Positions 44,371 to 54,032 are shown, numbered from the stretch's first letter. The stretch: 64,000 nucleotides of DNA from GCA-2720865 sp047630275 (GCA_047630275.1 JBLHVN010000001.1:1550001-1614000), one strand, 5' to 3'. Translations and numbers: made by a program. The notes: generated from the sequence alone by a model not told the origin.

Positions 44371-44721
44371 ATGAAAATAATTTTAGTATTTCTTATCTTT
44401 AGCGCCATGTCTTTTTCAACTAATAGCAACGCAAGTTCTATGAGAAGCATTGAATGTTTCTTTGATGGAGGAGGATATGATGATGAATTTATCTTTCTCA
44501 GTACTAAAGATGGTGTAACTAAAGGTTTTCGGTATGATTCCTATAGGGGGCAGGTACCTGGTTTTCAAAAGATTAGTGAGCGCGTTTACGCTCATTCAGT
44601 GAAATCAGAAAAGATCTATACAGTTGTAAGCTTTAATAAAGAGCTTACAAAAGCCACTATGATTCTTAATTATAAAGAAAATGGGGGAGAGTTCTTTCGC
44701 CAAGAATTTGTTTGTCAATAA
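44371..44721 (+). CDS. Small exported protein of unknown function
   Basis: A 116-residue protein with AAAGGAGAG before ATG and signal peptide MKIILVFLIFSAMSFSTNSNA. The mature ~95 residues are beta-rich with two Cys (IECFFDGG near the start, FVCQ at the end) that could form one disulfide. No family is recognised. A palindromic repeat begins 5 bases after its stop. Confidence 0.6.
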   Translation: MKIILVFLIFSAMSFSTNSNASSMRSIECFFDGGGYDDEFIFLSTKDGVTKGFRYDSYRGQVPGFQKISERVYAHSVKSEKIYTVVSFNKELTKATMILNYKENGGEFFRQEFVCQ

Positions 44722-44726
44722 ATCAT

Positions 44727-44764
44727 GCCAGGTGCCTTAGTTAGGTACCTAGTTAGGTACCTGG
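44727..44764. repeat. Palindromic/tandem repeat (GCCAGGTGCC and AGGTACC units)
   Basis: GCCAGGTGCC (44727-44736) is followed by an exact tandem 12-mer TAGTTAGGTACC (44738-44749 and 44750-44761). Related to the GGTGCC palindromes around the transposase. It lies between convergent genes and may act as a bidirectional terminator-like element. Confidence 0.55.
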
Positions 44765-44768
44765 TCAC

Positions 44769-45353
44769 TTACTTGAGAAGACCCTTGACGTGATCAATTT
44801 GAGTCTCGGTCATGGGGACGGCTTCGCCAACACCTGATCCAAACCTTCCTCCGATGCCACCCCAATCATTGAGTTTCACCGTGATCTTATCCTTAGTGTT
44901 CTTAGTATTGGCAAAGACCACCTTTCCATCAAAGCAATAGATCTCAGTCTCACCAAGAAGTTCGCTAACAATAACGAGAAAGTCAGTGCCACGAACGGCC
45001 ATGGCGGCATTCTTTGTTCTTATAAAACCCTTTTTTGAAGCGGGGCCTTGAGTGGTCCATCTAAGAAGTCCATCAAGGATGATAAAAGGGGAGCGCTCTA
45101 AAGACTTTGGGTAGGTAAGCCTAACCTTTGAGTTGGCACTTAAGGCCATGACACTATTGTATTTTGAAACTTTTAACTTGAGGTAGGACTTATCCTTTAC
45201 TTCAACAAGACCGTTTTCTTCAAGAAGCGTTGTCTTTGTAATTTGCTTACCATTATAAAGAACTTCTCCTTTGAACTTAACGACTGAGGCCGTGATCTTT
45301 GAATAGGCATTAAAGGAGAGGCAAAGAGTTAGGAGGGCTAGGAGTATTTTCAT
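44769..45353 (-). CDS. FecR-domain exported protein
   Basis: Start set at ATG 45353 (194 residues), with AAGGA upstream and a direct signal peptide MKILLALLTLCLSFNAYS. The mature protein is a FecR-type beta domain: VVKFKGEVLYNGK, a VEVKDKSYLKLKV strand pair, LTYPKSLE, then FIRTKNAAMAVRGTDFLVIV, which is the characteristic VRGT-x-F motif, and EIYCFDGKVVF. Classical FecR links TonB receptors to sigma factors; free-standing periplasmic FecR proteins like this probably act as structural or binding modules. Confidence 0.8.
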   Translation of the reverse strand: MKILLALLTLCLSFNAYSKITASVVKFKGEVLYNGKQITKTTLLEENGLVEVKDKSYLKLKVSKYNSVMALSANSKVRLTYPKSLERSPFIILDGLLRWTTQGPASKKGFIRTKNAAMAVRGTDFLVIVSELLGETEIYCFDGKVVFANTKNTKDKITVKLNDWGGIGGRFGSGVGEAVPMTETQIDHVKGLLK

Positions 45354-45538
45354 TAAGATTCCTTTTTTAATATATTCAATCATACTCATAGGCATGATCA
45401 TGCGTAAAGGCATTAAGTTTAATTATGGGTAAAATAGCCGTTTAACGCTAATCTGATGGGGTTTGAAGGGCTTGATTTATTAAAGGAGGGTCTTCATTAG
45501 CCGATAAGTTAGGGGTGAGAAACTAGAGCCAGGGCCTA

Positions 45539-47191
45539 ATGAAAGCTATCCTCAAGATTTTAATATTATTACTTCTCTTTGTTCCAAGGCCCACCTTAGC
45601 TGATAACCTCTCTGCGTTTACTAAAGATATCCTTGCGGTTCTAAATGAAACGATCGGCAAGACAGAGGATGGTAAGCTAAGGCTCGAACTAGATAAAGCA
45701 GAACTACTCTTTGAGTTAACCCAAACAAATAAAAGAATCAATTGCATGGTCCTTCATGATAGCTATGTAGATGAGGAGAATCAGGCCTTACTAAATAGAG
45801 TTGAATCAGGAAGCGCAAAGTTTGACCTTACTTACCCAGGTCTTGACCTCTCTAAGTTTGAACCAGGTCTTGTTCATTTAAAGAAAGGGCAGAGCCGAGT
45901 TTTAATCATGAAAGGCGAACTAGATGGTGAGCCCGTTTACTTTCGTTTAGAGATAAGTGAAGGCAAAAAGGGTATCCTCTCCTACGTAAAGGTTAATAAG
46001 ACTAAAACAAAAGAAAAGGAAAACTATGAGGCTATCTTTGAAGAAAAGACGCCCTCAGAATTAAAAAAGGTGGGCTATAAAGGTGACTCAAAGATTGTTG
46101 GAGTAAAGGGCAGCAATAAGATCGGTGCCTCTGAAAATGAGATTAACTGGAGTGTTAAAAAAGATAGTAGCTCTGCAGAGCTTGTCATCAAGACCGATGA
46201 AAACCCAGATAAGATCATCGTTGGTCTCAATAGAAAGGGCGAAGATCAAGGTGAATTAAAAGCTGGTTTTGAAAAGAAGATTGGTGAGCTTGAAGTTAAA
46301 GGTGGAACTAGTAAGAAGTCAGATAAAAGGGCCGTTCATAATGGCTCAGTTAAGATTGGTAATGAAAAGGCCAGCCTCAAAGTTGATGTTGAGCTAGGAG
46401 AGGAGTCAACTAAGACTGGGCTTAAGGCCAAGAAGAAATTAGGCGATCTTGATCTTGAGAGTAAGTACTCAGGTGAGGCAGAATCTGGTGAGTACGATGT
46501 CACTGCTGGTGCTGGTATAAAGATAGATGAACAACAAAAGATTACTCTAGAGGCAGGAGTGAATGAAAAGTCTGAAGAGAGCCTCAGTGTGAACTATACC
46601 CATACAAGTAAAGATAAGAAGACCAAGTTTGAAATGGCGGGAAAGGCCATCATTGTTGAAGAAGCTGAAACGGGGATAGAGGCCAAGGTTAAGGTTTCTA
46701 AAGAGCTTAAGAATGAAAAGGATGAACTCTCTGTTTCAGTAGCACCTACCCTTGATACCTCTGGGGCCGTAAAGGCCATTGTGGTCGAAGCAGGCTGGGA
46801 TAGAAAGATAAATGAAGGTGCAAAGGTGGGAATCTTTGCCAAGAGTTCAGTTAGCCCAAGCGGGAACTCTGAAGAGCAACACGATATAGGAATAAAGGCT
46901 AATTTTGAATTTGGAGGACCTAATAAAGAAATTAAGATCCTAAGCGTTTATAAGCTGCATAAGACTCAGATAGAAGAGAATAATGGAAAGTATAAAGCGG
47001 CCTATTATTTAATCTGGAAATACAATTGTAACCAACGGACTAAGAAGCTGAGAATCGATAAGCCAAGAAAGAAGCTCTTTGGAGGGTATGACTTAAAGCA
47101 CCTACCTATGACGGCGATGGATGTAGATGATATGCCGGTTACAGAGTACACAATCCCATCTGGCATAGATAAAGACAATTTCTGTAAATAA
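45539..47191 (+). CDS. Exported Lys/Glu-rich beta-repeat protein
   Basis: A 550-residue protein with signal peptide MKAILKILILLLLFVPRPTLA. Residues ~175-470 are a run of short alternating strands rich in Lys, Glu and Gly (ASLKVDVELGEES, GLKAKKKLGDLDLESKYSG, KVGIFAKSSVSPSG), which suggests a charged beta-barrel or solenoid. The final ~70 residues contain Cys and Pro and may cap it. No family is recognised. Confidence 0.65.
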   Translation: MKAILKILILLLLFVPRPTLADNLSAFTKDILAVLNETIGKTEDGKLRLELDKAELLFELTQTNKRINCMVLHDSYVDEENQALLNRVESGSAKFDLTYPGLDLSKFEPGLVHLKKGQSRVLIMKGELDGEPVYFRLEISEGKKGILSYVKVNKTKTKEKENYEAIFEEKTPSELKKVGYKGDSKIVGVKGSNKIGASENEINWSVKKDSSSAELVIKTDENPDKIIVGLNRKGEDQGELKAGFEKKIGELEVKGGTSKKSDKRAVHNGSVKIGNEKASLKVDVELGEESTKTGLKAKKKLGDLDLESKYSGEAESGEYDVTAGAGIKIDEQQKITLEAGVNEKSEESLSVNYTHTSKDKKTKFEMAGKAIIVEEAETGIEAKVKVSKELKNEKDELSVSVAPTLDTSGAVKAIVVEAGWDRKINEGAKVGIFAKSSVSPSGNSEEQHDIGIKANFEFGGPNKEIKILSVYKLHKTQIEENNGKYKAAYYLIWKYNCNQRTKKLRIDKPRKKLFGGYDLKHLPMTAMDVDDMPVTEYTIPSGIDKDNFCK

Positions 47192-47282
47192 ATGAGCTAA
47201 ATCACTAAATATAACAGACTAGGACATGGCGTACTTGTATGTTCTCTATAGGATTAAGTAATAATCACTAAGGAGTCTTAAT

Positions 47283-47732
47283 ATGAAGAAAATTTTAGTC
47301 GCCGTAGATCTGAATGATGATTCAATGAAATTGATCAAAAGAAGTTTAAAAAAGAGAAACTGGAGTGATGTGGAAGAAGTGCACTTAGTCCATGGGTTTC
47401 AACTTCAGGTTTATGCAGATAATTTTTTATTTGCCGCCTATCCAATGGAGGATCAGTATGATCAGGTTAAAAAGTCAGTAAGTGGACTTTTTGGTGAACT
47501 CGTTTCAGGCGCTTTCAAAGACGGAAATAAACCTAAGGTTATAAAAGAATGCTTAATAACAACTGGACCAACTCAGGCCATTGTTGATTATGCAACTGAG
47601 AACTCTATTGATGAGATGATCATAGGCACTAGGGGGAAGCATGGATTTGAAGGCCTGTTTTCAAGCTCTTTTGCCGAGCACATGGTCAGGCATGCTCCGT
47701 GCGATCTCTTTATTTGTAGAGCTAAAGAATAA
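47283..47732 (+). CDS. Universal stress protein (UspA family)
   Basis: A 149-residue single UspA domain: MKKILVAVDL at strand 1, EVHLVHGFQL, then DEMIIGTRGKHGFEG followed by FSSSFAEHMVRHAPCDLFI, which approximates the G-x2-G-x9-G(S/T) nucleotide-binding loop although the final Gly is replaced by Ser. Members bind ATP or AMP and help survival under stress. AGGAG precedes the ATG. It converges head-on with the GTPase gene, the stops adjoining. Confidence 0.9.
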   Translation: MKKILVAVDLNDDSMKLIKRSLKKRNWSDVEEVHLVHGFQLQVYADNFLFAAYPMEDQYDQVKKSVSGLFGELVSGAFKDGNKPKVIKECLITTGPTQAIVDYATENSIDEMIIGTRGKHGFEGLFSSSFAEHMVRHAPCDLFICRAKE

Positions 47733-48632
47733 TTATCTTTTAGGAGGGACGCCGAAGCTGATCTTGCCTAGGTTTCCTTTTCTAAAGTCATTGAGAACAA
47801 TCTTATAGATATGATCATAATCATAGCCGCCACCAGCGCGTAAGCAGCCTCTGATTTTTCCAATATGATCACAGGCCCCTATTAGATCAACGCCCTCTAG
47901 TGTTTCAAACTTATAGGTTTCTTGGAAACCTTTGGCCTTGATTCTTAAGAGGTGCTCGATTAAGAAGCAGGCCGAAAAATCAGGGGTCACAATATGATCA
48001 GGGATGGCATGAATAACAGAGAGCCACATTCCGTGGAGTTCTTTATCAATCCTCGGAGGCATCACTCCTGGAGTATCGAGAAGGTCTAACTCTTTATCAA
48101 CCTTTACCCAAAGTTGTCCTTTGGTTTGACCCGGCTTAGCCGCGGCCTTTGAGGCGTCACGGTTAGCTAGCCTATTGATGATGGTGGACTTTCCAGTATT
48201 AGGAAGACCTAAGATCATCATCTTCATCTTGGTCTTAGTCACTCCATCTGGGTTTGATTTTAACCTGTGAGCGTGAAGGATTTCTTTGGCCCTCTTAACA
48301 ATAGATTTAACTGAAGTTTTATCTAGAGCATTGACGAAGATATAGGATTCATCTTTTTTCTTAAACCACTCATCCCAAAGCTTAACTGTCTCAGGGTCTG
48401 CCATATTGGTTTTATTGATAACAATTAAATAAGGCTTATCACTATTAGTAGCGTAGTTTTCTTTATTACCAGAGGCCAAAGGGGAGCGGGCATCTCTGAC
48501 TTCAAGGACAATATCCACCATCTTGATATTGCTTTTGATCTCTTTGATGGCCTTGTTCATATGACCAGGAAACCAGTTAATACGATAGTATTCTAATTCT
48601 TCGATTCCTGTTTTCTTTTTCTTTTTGGCCAT
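47733..48632 (-). CDS. rbgA: Circularly permuted ribosome-assembly GTPase (YlqF/RbgA family)
   Basis: A 299-residue cytosolic GTPase that helps late assembly of the large ribosomal subunit. Permuted motif order is visible: G4-like NKTN (73-76), then G1 GLPNTGKST (142-150) and G3 DTPG (186-189). The N-terminal INWFPGHMNKA signature is diagnostic of YlqF/RbgA. The G4 motif reads NKTN rather than NKxD, a small departure. The C-terminal ~90 residues form the RNA-binding helical domain. It is the clearest housekeeping gene of the window. Confidence 0.9.
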   Translation of the reverse strand: MAKKKKKTGIEELEYYRINWFPGHMNKAIKEIKSNIKMVDIVLEVRDARSPLASGNKENYATNSDKPYLIVINKTNMADPETVKLWDEWFKKKDESYIFVNALDKTSVKSIVKRAKEILHAHRLKSNPDGVTKTKMKMMILGLPNTGKSTIINRLANRDASKAAAKPGQTKGQLWVKVDKELDLLDTPGVMPPRIDKELHGMWLSVIHAIPDHIVTPDFSACFLIEHLLRIKAKGFQETYKFETLEGVDLIGACDHIGKIRGCLRAGGGYDYDHIYKIVLNDFRKGNLGKISFGVPPKR

Positions 48633-48931
48633 GGCTATTCATAGGCCACAAAACCTGTTTATTCAAACCCCTATGGAGAAATTAATAGATCAGTTGAATC
48701 CATCTATTAGTCTTTAAAAGCTGTAGTTCGGTGGTGGAGTAACGAGTTATTTTGATAAAAGCTATTACGAGTATCCGCCAAGAAAGCATGTCCCTAGTGC
48801 CTTAAGCCTTTGAAAGTTTAACTAAATATAATCTTATTAATTCTTGATTTTTCCTAATAATGGGGACTTAGAAAGCAAGTTTGAATTTTCCTATATACTC
48901 AGGGAAATATAAACATTCACAGGTGGTACGT

Positions 48932-50605
48932 ATGCGAAATGAGAACTCTAAAAGACTCGGCATGGTATTATCTGCCTTTTTGATAATACTCCTAAGTTCT
49001 TCCTCATTAGCTTTTGCTGGAAGTAGCAGCAATAAGAAGAAGTCATTCAGAAAAGTAATCAAAACTTTCTTTGGAAAGAGGCATCGTTGCCGTACTCCAA
49101 GAGATGGACAGGTTATCTCATGGCATACCCGCGGTAATCATTGGCATCCTAAGAAGTACTCTTGCGGAGATCATAAAGCCCCTGATGGAGTCAATAACGG
49201 TGATAAATTAACATGGAGTGAGAATCATCAAGATTGGATTGATGATTATATAAGAACAGAAGAAGTCGATGCGAACTTAGTTGTTAGTGGGTTTGTTCAA
49301 TCTCTTTCAACTGGATTTATCTTTCCGGATGGGTCTATTCAAACAACCGCTTCTCAAGGAATCCCAGGTCCCATGGGTCCTCAAGGTCTTCAAGGTGAAC
49401 CAGGTCTCCCCGGGGCAACTGGTGAAGTTGGTCCTCAAGGTGAACAGGGTCCTGCTGGGGCAATTGGCCCTCAAGGACCAAAAGGTGATCAGGGTATTCA
49501 AGGTTTAACTGGAGCGGCCGGGGCCATAGGCCCTCAGGGTCCTCAAGGCCCACAAGGAGCTTCAGGTTCCCAAGGTCCTCAAGGTGTTGCTGGAGCAGAT
49601 GGTGCACAAGGACCAATTGGTCCTAAAGGTGATCAAGGCCTCCAAGGACCACAAGGTCCAGCTGGCGTGGCCGGTGCAAAAGGTGATGCAGGTATTCAAG
49701 GGCCAGCTGGAATCCAAGGTCCTGCTGGAGTTGCGGGACCAGCTGGGCCCAAGGGTGATCAGGGGATCCAAGGTGTAAAAGGTGATAAGGGTGATAAAGG
49801 TGAAGATGGTATTGCTGGAGCAGTAGGGCCTAAGGGTGATCCAGGTGCACCAGGAAGTGCAGGAGCAAAGGGTGATAAAGGAGATGCTGGAGCCCAAGGG
49901 CCGCAAGGACCACAGGGACCTCAAGGGCCCATTGGTGCCATGGGTCCTCAAGGTTTAAAGGGAGATCAAGGTGAACAAGGGCTTCCTGGTTCTGATGCCA
50001 CCGTTGAAATCACGGCCGGAGTAGGCTTAGTTCCTGGAGTGATCAGCAGCATTGGAACTATAAACCTTGATGTCGGTGTGAGCGCTGGACAGATTCCTCA
50101 ACTCGATAGTGAAGGAAGGCTGCCTGCTTCTATGATGCCTGTAGGCTCTGGTGGTGCTAGTTTAAAGATTGCTTATATAAAAGATATTAGACCAAGTGGG
50201 ACTTCAGGAGGCGCTTGTACTTCTGGAGCATGGCAAACGAGGGAGCTAAACACTATAGAAGGAGATAATTCTATTGTTACTTTAGCAGGCAATAGCTTTA
50301 CCCTTCAGCCTGGGACTTATCATATAGATGGTCATGCACCAGCCTTTGTAACGAGCCAACATAAAGCAAAGATAGTTGATGCAGGAGCCGGGACCGATGC
50401 CATAGTAGGCTCTACTGGTTTTAGCCATAATACCTCTCCTTCAATCACTCAGTCCATGTTGGCCGGAGTCCTAACTTTAAGTGCGGAAACAACATTTACG
50501 GTTCTACACCGTTGTTCTTCTACTCACGCATTAGGTTTTGGTTTAGCTTCAGGTTTTGGAAGCAATGAAGTCTATACTCAAATTCAAATAACAAAGCTTG
50601 AGTAA
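48932..50605 (+). CDS. Exported collagen-like protein with C-terminal globular head
   Basis: Start set at ATG 48932 (AGGTGG 5 bases upstream), giving signal peptide to SSLAFA; 557 residues. A basic Lys/Arg/His/Cys-rich segment (~20-90) precedes a short stalk. Bases 49358-49990 then encode 70 uninterrupted Gly-X-Y triplets rich in GPQ, GPA, GDK and GIQ. The C-terminal ~190 residues (PGTYHIDGHAPAF ... TFTVLHRCSS) form a beta jelly-roll-like head as in C1q/TNF-like bacterial collagens and phage fibres. It probably trimerises into a surface fibre for attachment. Confidence 0.85.
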   Translation: MRNENSKRLGMVLSAFLIILLSSSSLAFAGSSSNKKKSFRKVIKTFFGKRHRCRTPRDGQVISWHTRGNHWHPKKYSCGDHKAPDGVNNGDKLTWSENHQDWIDDYIRTEEVDANLVVSGFVQSLSTGFIFPDGSIQTTASQGIPGPMGPQGLQGEPGLPGATGEVGPQGEQGPAGAIGPQGPKGDQGIQGLTGAAGAIGPQGPQGPQGASGSQGPQGVAGADGAQGPIGPKGDQGLQGPQGPAGVAGAKGDAGIQGPAGIQGPAGVAGPAGPKGDQGIQGVKGDKGDKGEDGIAGAVGPKGDPGAPGSAGAKGDKGDAGAQGPQGPQGPQGPIGAMGPQGLKGDQGEQGLPGSDATVEITAGVGLVPGVISSIGTINLDVGVSAGQIPQLDSEGRLPASMMPVGSGGASLKIAYIKDIRPSGTSGGACTSGAWQTRELNTIEGDNSIVTLAGNSFTLQPGTYHIDGHAPAFVTSQHKAKIVDAGAGTDAIVGSTGFSHNTSPSITQSMLAGVLTLSAETTFTVLHRCSSTHALGFGLASGFGSNEVYTQIQITKLE

Positions 50606-50656
50606 TAGAGACAGGAAATTGTAAGAGGACATGCTCATGAGATAAACTAACTGTGT

Positions 50657-51790
50657 ATGCAGTTAGTGATCTTTTCTCTCTTTTTATTTTCAATGAATTC
50701 TTACGCCTTTGATATTGGTGATGGCTCCCTTGGGGCTTGTACGGAGGCGCATATCACTGCTGGCGGAAGAAGCTTTAACTGCGCCACTTTAACTTTAGGT
50801 GGAGCCGGTAGAACCTTTAGTACTGGGGGAAGCTCTGTTGTCATCAAGGTTTTAGGGGACGTTACAATCAACAGCGCCTTTGTTCTAACAGGGGCGGCGG
50901 GAGTTGTAGGAACCAATTCAACGGCCGCTGATAGGGCCGGTGGACAAGGGGGTCCTGGGGCTTTTGCAGGAGGCTCTTATGTAGGAGCGACCACTTCTCC
51001 AGGTGATGGGCAAGGAAATGGTGGCGGCGCAAGCGCTACTAATTCAGCCGCTGGTGGATCTCAAGATGGAAGCGGCGGAGCAGGGGGAAGTAACGGTAGT
51101 GTTGGCAATGCGGGCTCTGATGGCTCTGGAGCTGGACAAGTCTCTCCGGTTTCAATTCCTGGTTCTAGCACAAATATATTAGGAAGCTCTTTTGCAGGGG
51201 GGAGTGGCGGAGGTACAGGGGGAACTGGAACAGACTCAGCCTTTAATAATAACTCCCCAGGCTCTGGTGGTGGCGGGGGCGGCGCTATCAAGATTGTGGC
51301 CGGGGGAACGATAACAATTAGTGGCGCTGGAAGCATAACTTCTAATGGCGGTGCTGGTGGGGCTGGGAATACAACTTCAGCTCCAGGTGGTTCTGGTGCT
51401 GGTGGCGGAGGAGCAGGAGGAACTATTGTTCTTCAATCTTTAAGTGGAATCTCAATCTTTGGAACCATCACTCTCAATGGTGGAGCCGGTGGAGCTGCTG
51501 CAGGAACGACGGGGGCCGGAGGAGCTGGTGGTCTTGGGCGCTTAGAGCTTTATACCCCAGGTATTGCTAATATTGACTACGCCAGCGCAACCTTGAATGG
51601 AATCACACCTTCTCTTTTTGATTTAAACCAGAATCAGTTTAATGGAGACTTCACCACAAGCTGTGGAACTATTGATGACAATGGTGGAAGTGGGGGCGGG
51701 CCTTTTCTTTTGAGTTTTCTTGCGGGAATTATCTTAGCGCTATTTTCATTAAAAATAGTAAAGAGCACTAAATCTAAAGTTCATGTTTAA
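50657..51790 (+). CDS. Gly-rich exported protein with GlyGly-CTERM-like sorting tail
   Basis: A 377-residue protein with signal peptide MQLVIFSLFLFSMNSYA. The mature part is very rich in Gly, Ser and Ala (GGAGG, GGGGGG runs) with beta-strand patches such as GTITISGAGSITSNGGAGG, suggestive of a parallel beta-solenoid. The C-terminus is GGSGGGP, then a hydrophobic helix (LLSFLAGIILALFSL), then a basic tail (KIVKSTKSK), the layout of GlyGly-CTERM signals cut by rhombosortase. It follows the collagen gene by 51 bases, and its 3' end overlaps the convergent FecR gene by 42 bases. Confidence 0.7.
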   Translation: MQLVIFSLFLFSMNSYAFDIGDGSLGACTEAHITAGGRSFNCATLTLGGAGRTFSTGGSSVVIKVLGDVTINSAFVLTGAAGVVGTNSTAADRAGGQGGPGAFAGGSYVGATTSPGDGQGNGGGASATNSAAGGSQDGSGGAGGSNGSVGNAGSDGSGAGQVSPVSIPGSSTNILGSSFAGGSGGGTGGTGTDSAFNNNSPGSGGGGGGAIKIVAGGTITISGAGSITSNGGAGGAGNTTSAPGGSGAGGGGAGGTIVLQSLSGISIFGTITLNGGAGGAAAGTTGAGGAGGLGRLELYTPGIANIDYASATLNGITPSLFDLNQNQFNGDFTTSCGTIDDNGGSGGGPFLLSFLAGIILALFSLKIVKSTKSKVHV

Positions 51791-53965
51791 AAACGAAACA
51801 GAAACCTCCTCTTTAGTCTCAAACTTCTCATAGGCCCCTGAGCTGCCAAGAGAAAAGCTATATCGAGAATTAAACTTATAGTGAAGATCATAAAGAACTT
51901 CTAAAGAAAGGTTAGTCCCAAGCCCCATCTTTAATTGATAATGTTGAATGAGGTTAAAAAAGCCAGCCCTCTGCGCCCCAAGGCCAGTGATAAGAGAAAA
52001 GGATGTGTTTTTATTTTCAACTAATTGATCAATCCCTTCTCGTAGGTAATAGGTGCTTGCTGTGCCTAATACCCCAAGTTGATAATAAAGCGGAAAAGTT
52101 TGACCAATATGAAAATAGCGCCCAAAAGAGGCGCTTGCCTTCATATTTGAATAGGCCATATCACTAAAAGCGTCTCCTGTTAATCGGCTGAAGTTAAACT
52201 GATAGAAATCCCTTTCTTTTCTCTTCACTCGAGATTCAATTTCAAAAGCAGCTAGAGAAGAGCCACTTGATTCAATACTGATGTTTTCTTTATCAGAATT
52301 AAACTTAACCATAGAAGGAGAGTTGATTAGCCTTAAGTAATTGGCCCTTTTAGTCTTGATGGTTTCAAAATAAGTTTGTCTTTCTTGACTTCTTTTAACC
52401 TCGATAGGAGAGGGCAATTTAGGGAGTGGCTTTTCTTTTTTCACAACTCGAGTCTTCTTAGGTTTTAATTTAGGCCCTAAGATTTCTGCATGGATGACCT
52501 CTGAGAACATAGAAGTTTGTTCCCAGTAATCTACTAAGGCCAGGCGCCAATAGAACTTACCAATAGGCGGGTTGGTCCAGGTATAACTATTTTTTTCAAG
52601 AGTCTTTTTTAAGATGAGTTTCTTTAGTTTTGAATCGGAATAGATTTCGATTATATAGGCCTTAGCGTCTTTGTTCTTGGGCCATTCTAAAGTGGTCTGC
52701 TTTACAAAGTCATCAGCACTGGCTTTATTTATAAAGAAGTCTAAGATGGAAAAGGATTTCCTTGAACTCTTCTTTTTTAACTCTAGCTTATATTTCTTTT
52801 TAATCTTTTCGATACTAGGCGGAGCGAGGGGGGACTCTCTTCTAATTTGAAAGGGAAAAGGCTGAGTAAAGATTTGATCGCTTCCGGAATCTTTTTTAAG
52901 GCGCCAAAAGTACTGCCCAGGGGCGGCCTTCTCCCAAATATACTTAGAACTCTTTATTTTCTCTGTGATTAAAGGGTTCTTAAACTCTTTATCACTAGAG
53001 ACTTCGATTAAATAAGAATCAAACTTATTGCCCTCCCAGTTAAAATAAACGGGAGAGTCGGGCTTCTTCATTCTTATAAGGCTTGAATGAAGGGGCCCTA
53101 TTATATGAATGGGCTCTAGGACGATAAGCTTTCTGATTTCAAAAGCTTCACTCTTTCGCGCTTCTAGGACCCTCCAGTAGTAGATTCCCTTAGAGAGCTT
53201 ATCTAGAGAATAAGAATTAGTTAAAAGAACCTTTTCATCTAAGAGGTTTTTAAAACTAGGATCATCTGAGATTTGAAAGACTGCGGTCTTTTTAAGCGAT
53301 AACTCCCAATTAAACTGAATCTTTTCTTGGTTAAAGATAGTGGTGTTATGTAATGGGCTCTTTAGTTTGATAGGAATTAACTGAACATCAAGGTTTTCTT
53401 TTTCTTTAAAGTCTATGAATTGATTTGGTTTTAGTTCAAGTTCTTGATCACCAATTCCTATTGTGGCTGATCCTTCTAAAACAATAACCTTTGAATCATT
53501 GCCTTTACCTTGAACTTGTAGCTTAGATTCTAAAGAGTCGATGCTTAGCTCACGGTTGGCCACTTTGACCTTTATCTTTTTATTCTCTCCTCTAGTTCTT
53601 ATATAAAAGATGCCTTCTTTAAGCACAATAAGGGCCTCTTTTTCTTTTCTCTCTAACTTAAAAAGTGAATTCTCTAGGATATTGATCTTAGTTTTATCCC
53701 GGAAAAGGATGTCCACTTCGGAGTTTTCGTGGGTATAGAGTTGATCACCGTCAAAAAGTTTTTGAGAGTCCTGAGCGTCATTCCAAGCTAAATGAGTACC
53801 TGACTTTTTCTTTACGGTATTCTCTAGGTTTGCAATTTCAGCTAAGAAGTCTGAGCCCCCTACTAGGAAGGGGTTTTGATCTTCTAAAAAAAGCTTGAAA
53901 CCAGAGAAGAGAAAGAGACCTAGCATCAACGTAATTAAAAATGAATCTAAGCTCGATCTTTGCAT
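51749..53965 (-). CDS. FecR domain, Ig-like repeats and C-terminal barrel-like protein
   Basis: A 738-residue protein with one N-terminal TM helix (LITLMLGLFLFSGFKLFL). A FecR-like domain (~60-190: DGDQLYTHENSEVDILF, GSATIGIGDQELELKPNQ) is followed by at least three fibronectin-like repeats with YYWRV, YFWRL and FYWRL signatures (~200-480). A Lys/Pro-rich linker leads to a ~200-residue beta-rich domain ending in FSALYYF, an aromatic end typical of outer-membrane barrels. It could bridge inner and outer membranes through the periplasm. It is divergent from the phosphatase operon (67 bases). Confidence 0.7.
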   Translation of the reverse strand: MQRSSLDSFLITLMLGLFLFSGFKLFLEDQNPFLVGGSDFLAEIANLENTVKKKSGTHLAWNDAQDSQKLFDGDQLYTHENSEVDILFRDKTKINILENSLFKLERKEKEALIVLKEGIFYIRTRGENKKIKVKVANRELSIDSLESKLQVQGKGNDSKVIVLEGSATIGIGDQELELKPNQFIDFKEKENLDVQLIPIKLKSPLHNTTIFNQEKIQFNWELSLKKTAVFQISDDPSFKNLLDEKVLLTNSYSLDKLSKGIYYWRVLEARKSEAFEIRKLIVLEPIHIIGPLHSSLIRMKKPDSPVYFNWEGNKFDSYLIEVSSDKEFKNPLITEKIKSSKYIWEKAAPGQYFWRLKKDSGSDQIFTQPFPFQIRRESPLAPPSIEKIKKKYKLELKKKSSRKSFSILDFFINKASADDFVKQTTLEWPKNKDAKAYIIEIYSDSKLKKLILKKTLEKNSYTWTNPPIGKFYWRLALVDYWEQTSMFSEVIHAEILGPKLKPKKTRVVKKEKPLPKLPSPIEVKRSQERQTYFETIKTKRANYLRLINSPSMVKFNSDKENISIESSGSSLAAFEIESRVKRKERDFYQFNFSRLTGDAFSDMAYSNMKASASFGRYFHIGQTFPLYYQLGVLGTASTYYLREGIDQLVENKNTSFSLITGLGAQRAGFFNLIQHYQLKMGLGTNLSLEVLYDLHYKFNSRYSFSLGSSGAYEKFETKEEVSVSFLNMNFRFSALYYF

Positions 53966-54032
53966 AGCAGTAGTATCTCTTTGGTTATTTGTTAATTATA
54001 ATCTCATTTAATATAATTAATCAGAAATATTT

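Noticed and set aside
49281..49951. Overlapping Leu/Pro/Gly-rich reading frames within the collagen gene
   Set aside because: They are by-products of the Gly-X-Y codon pattern in other frames, without ribosome binding sites or independent features.
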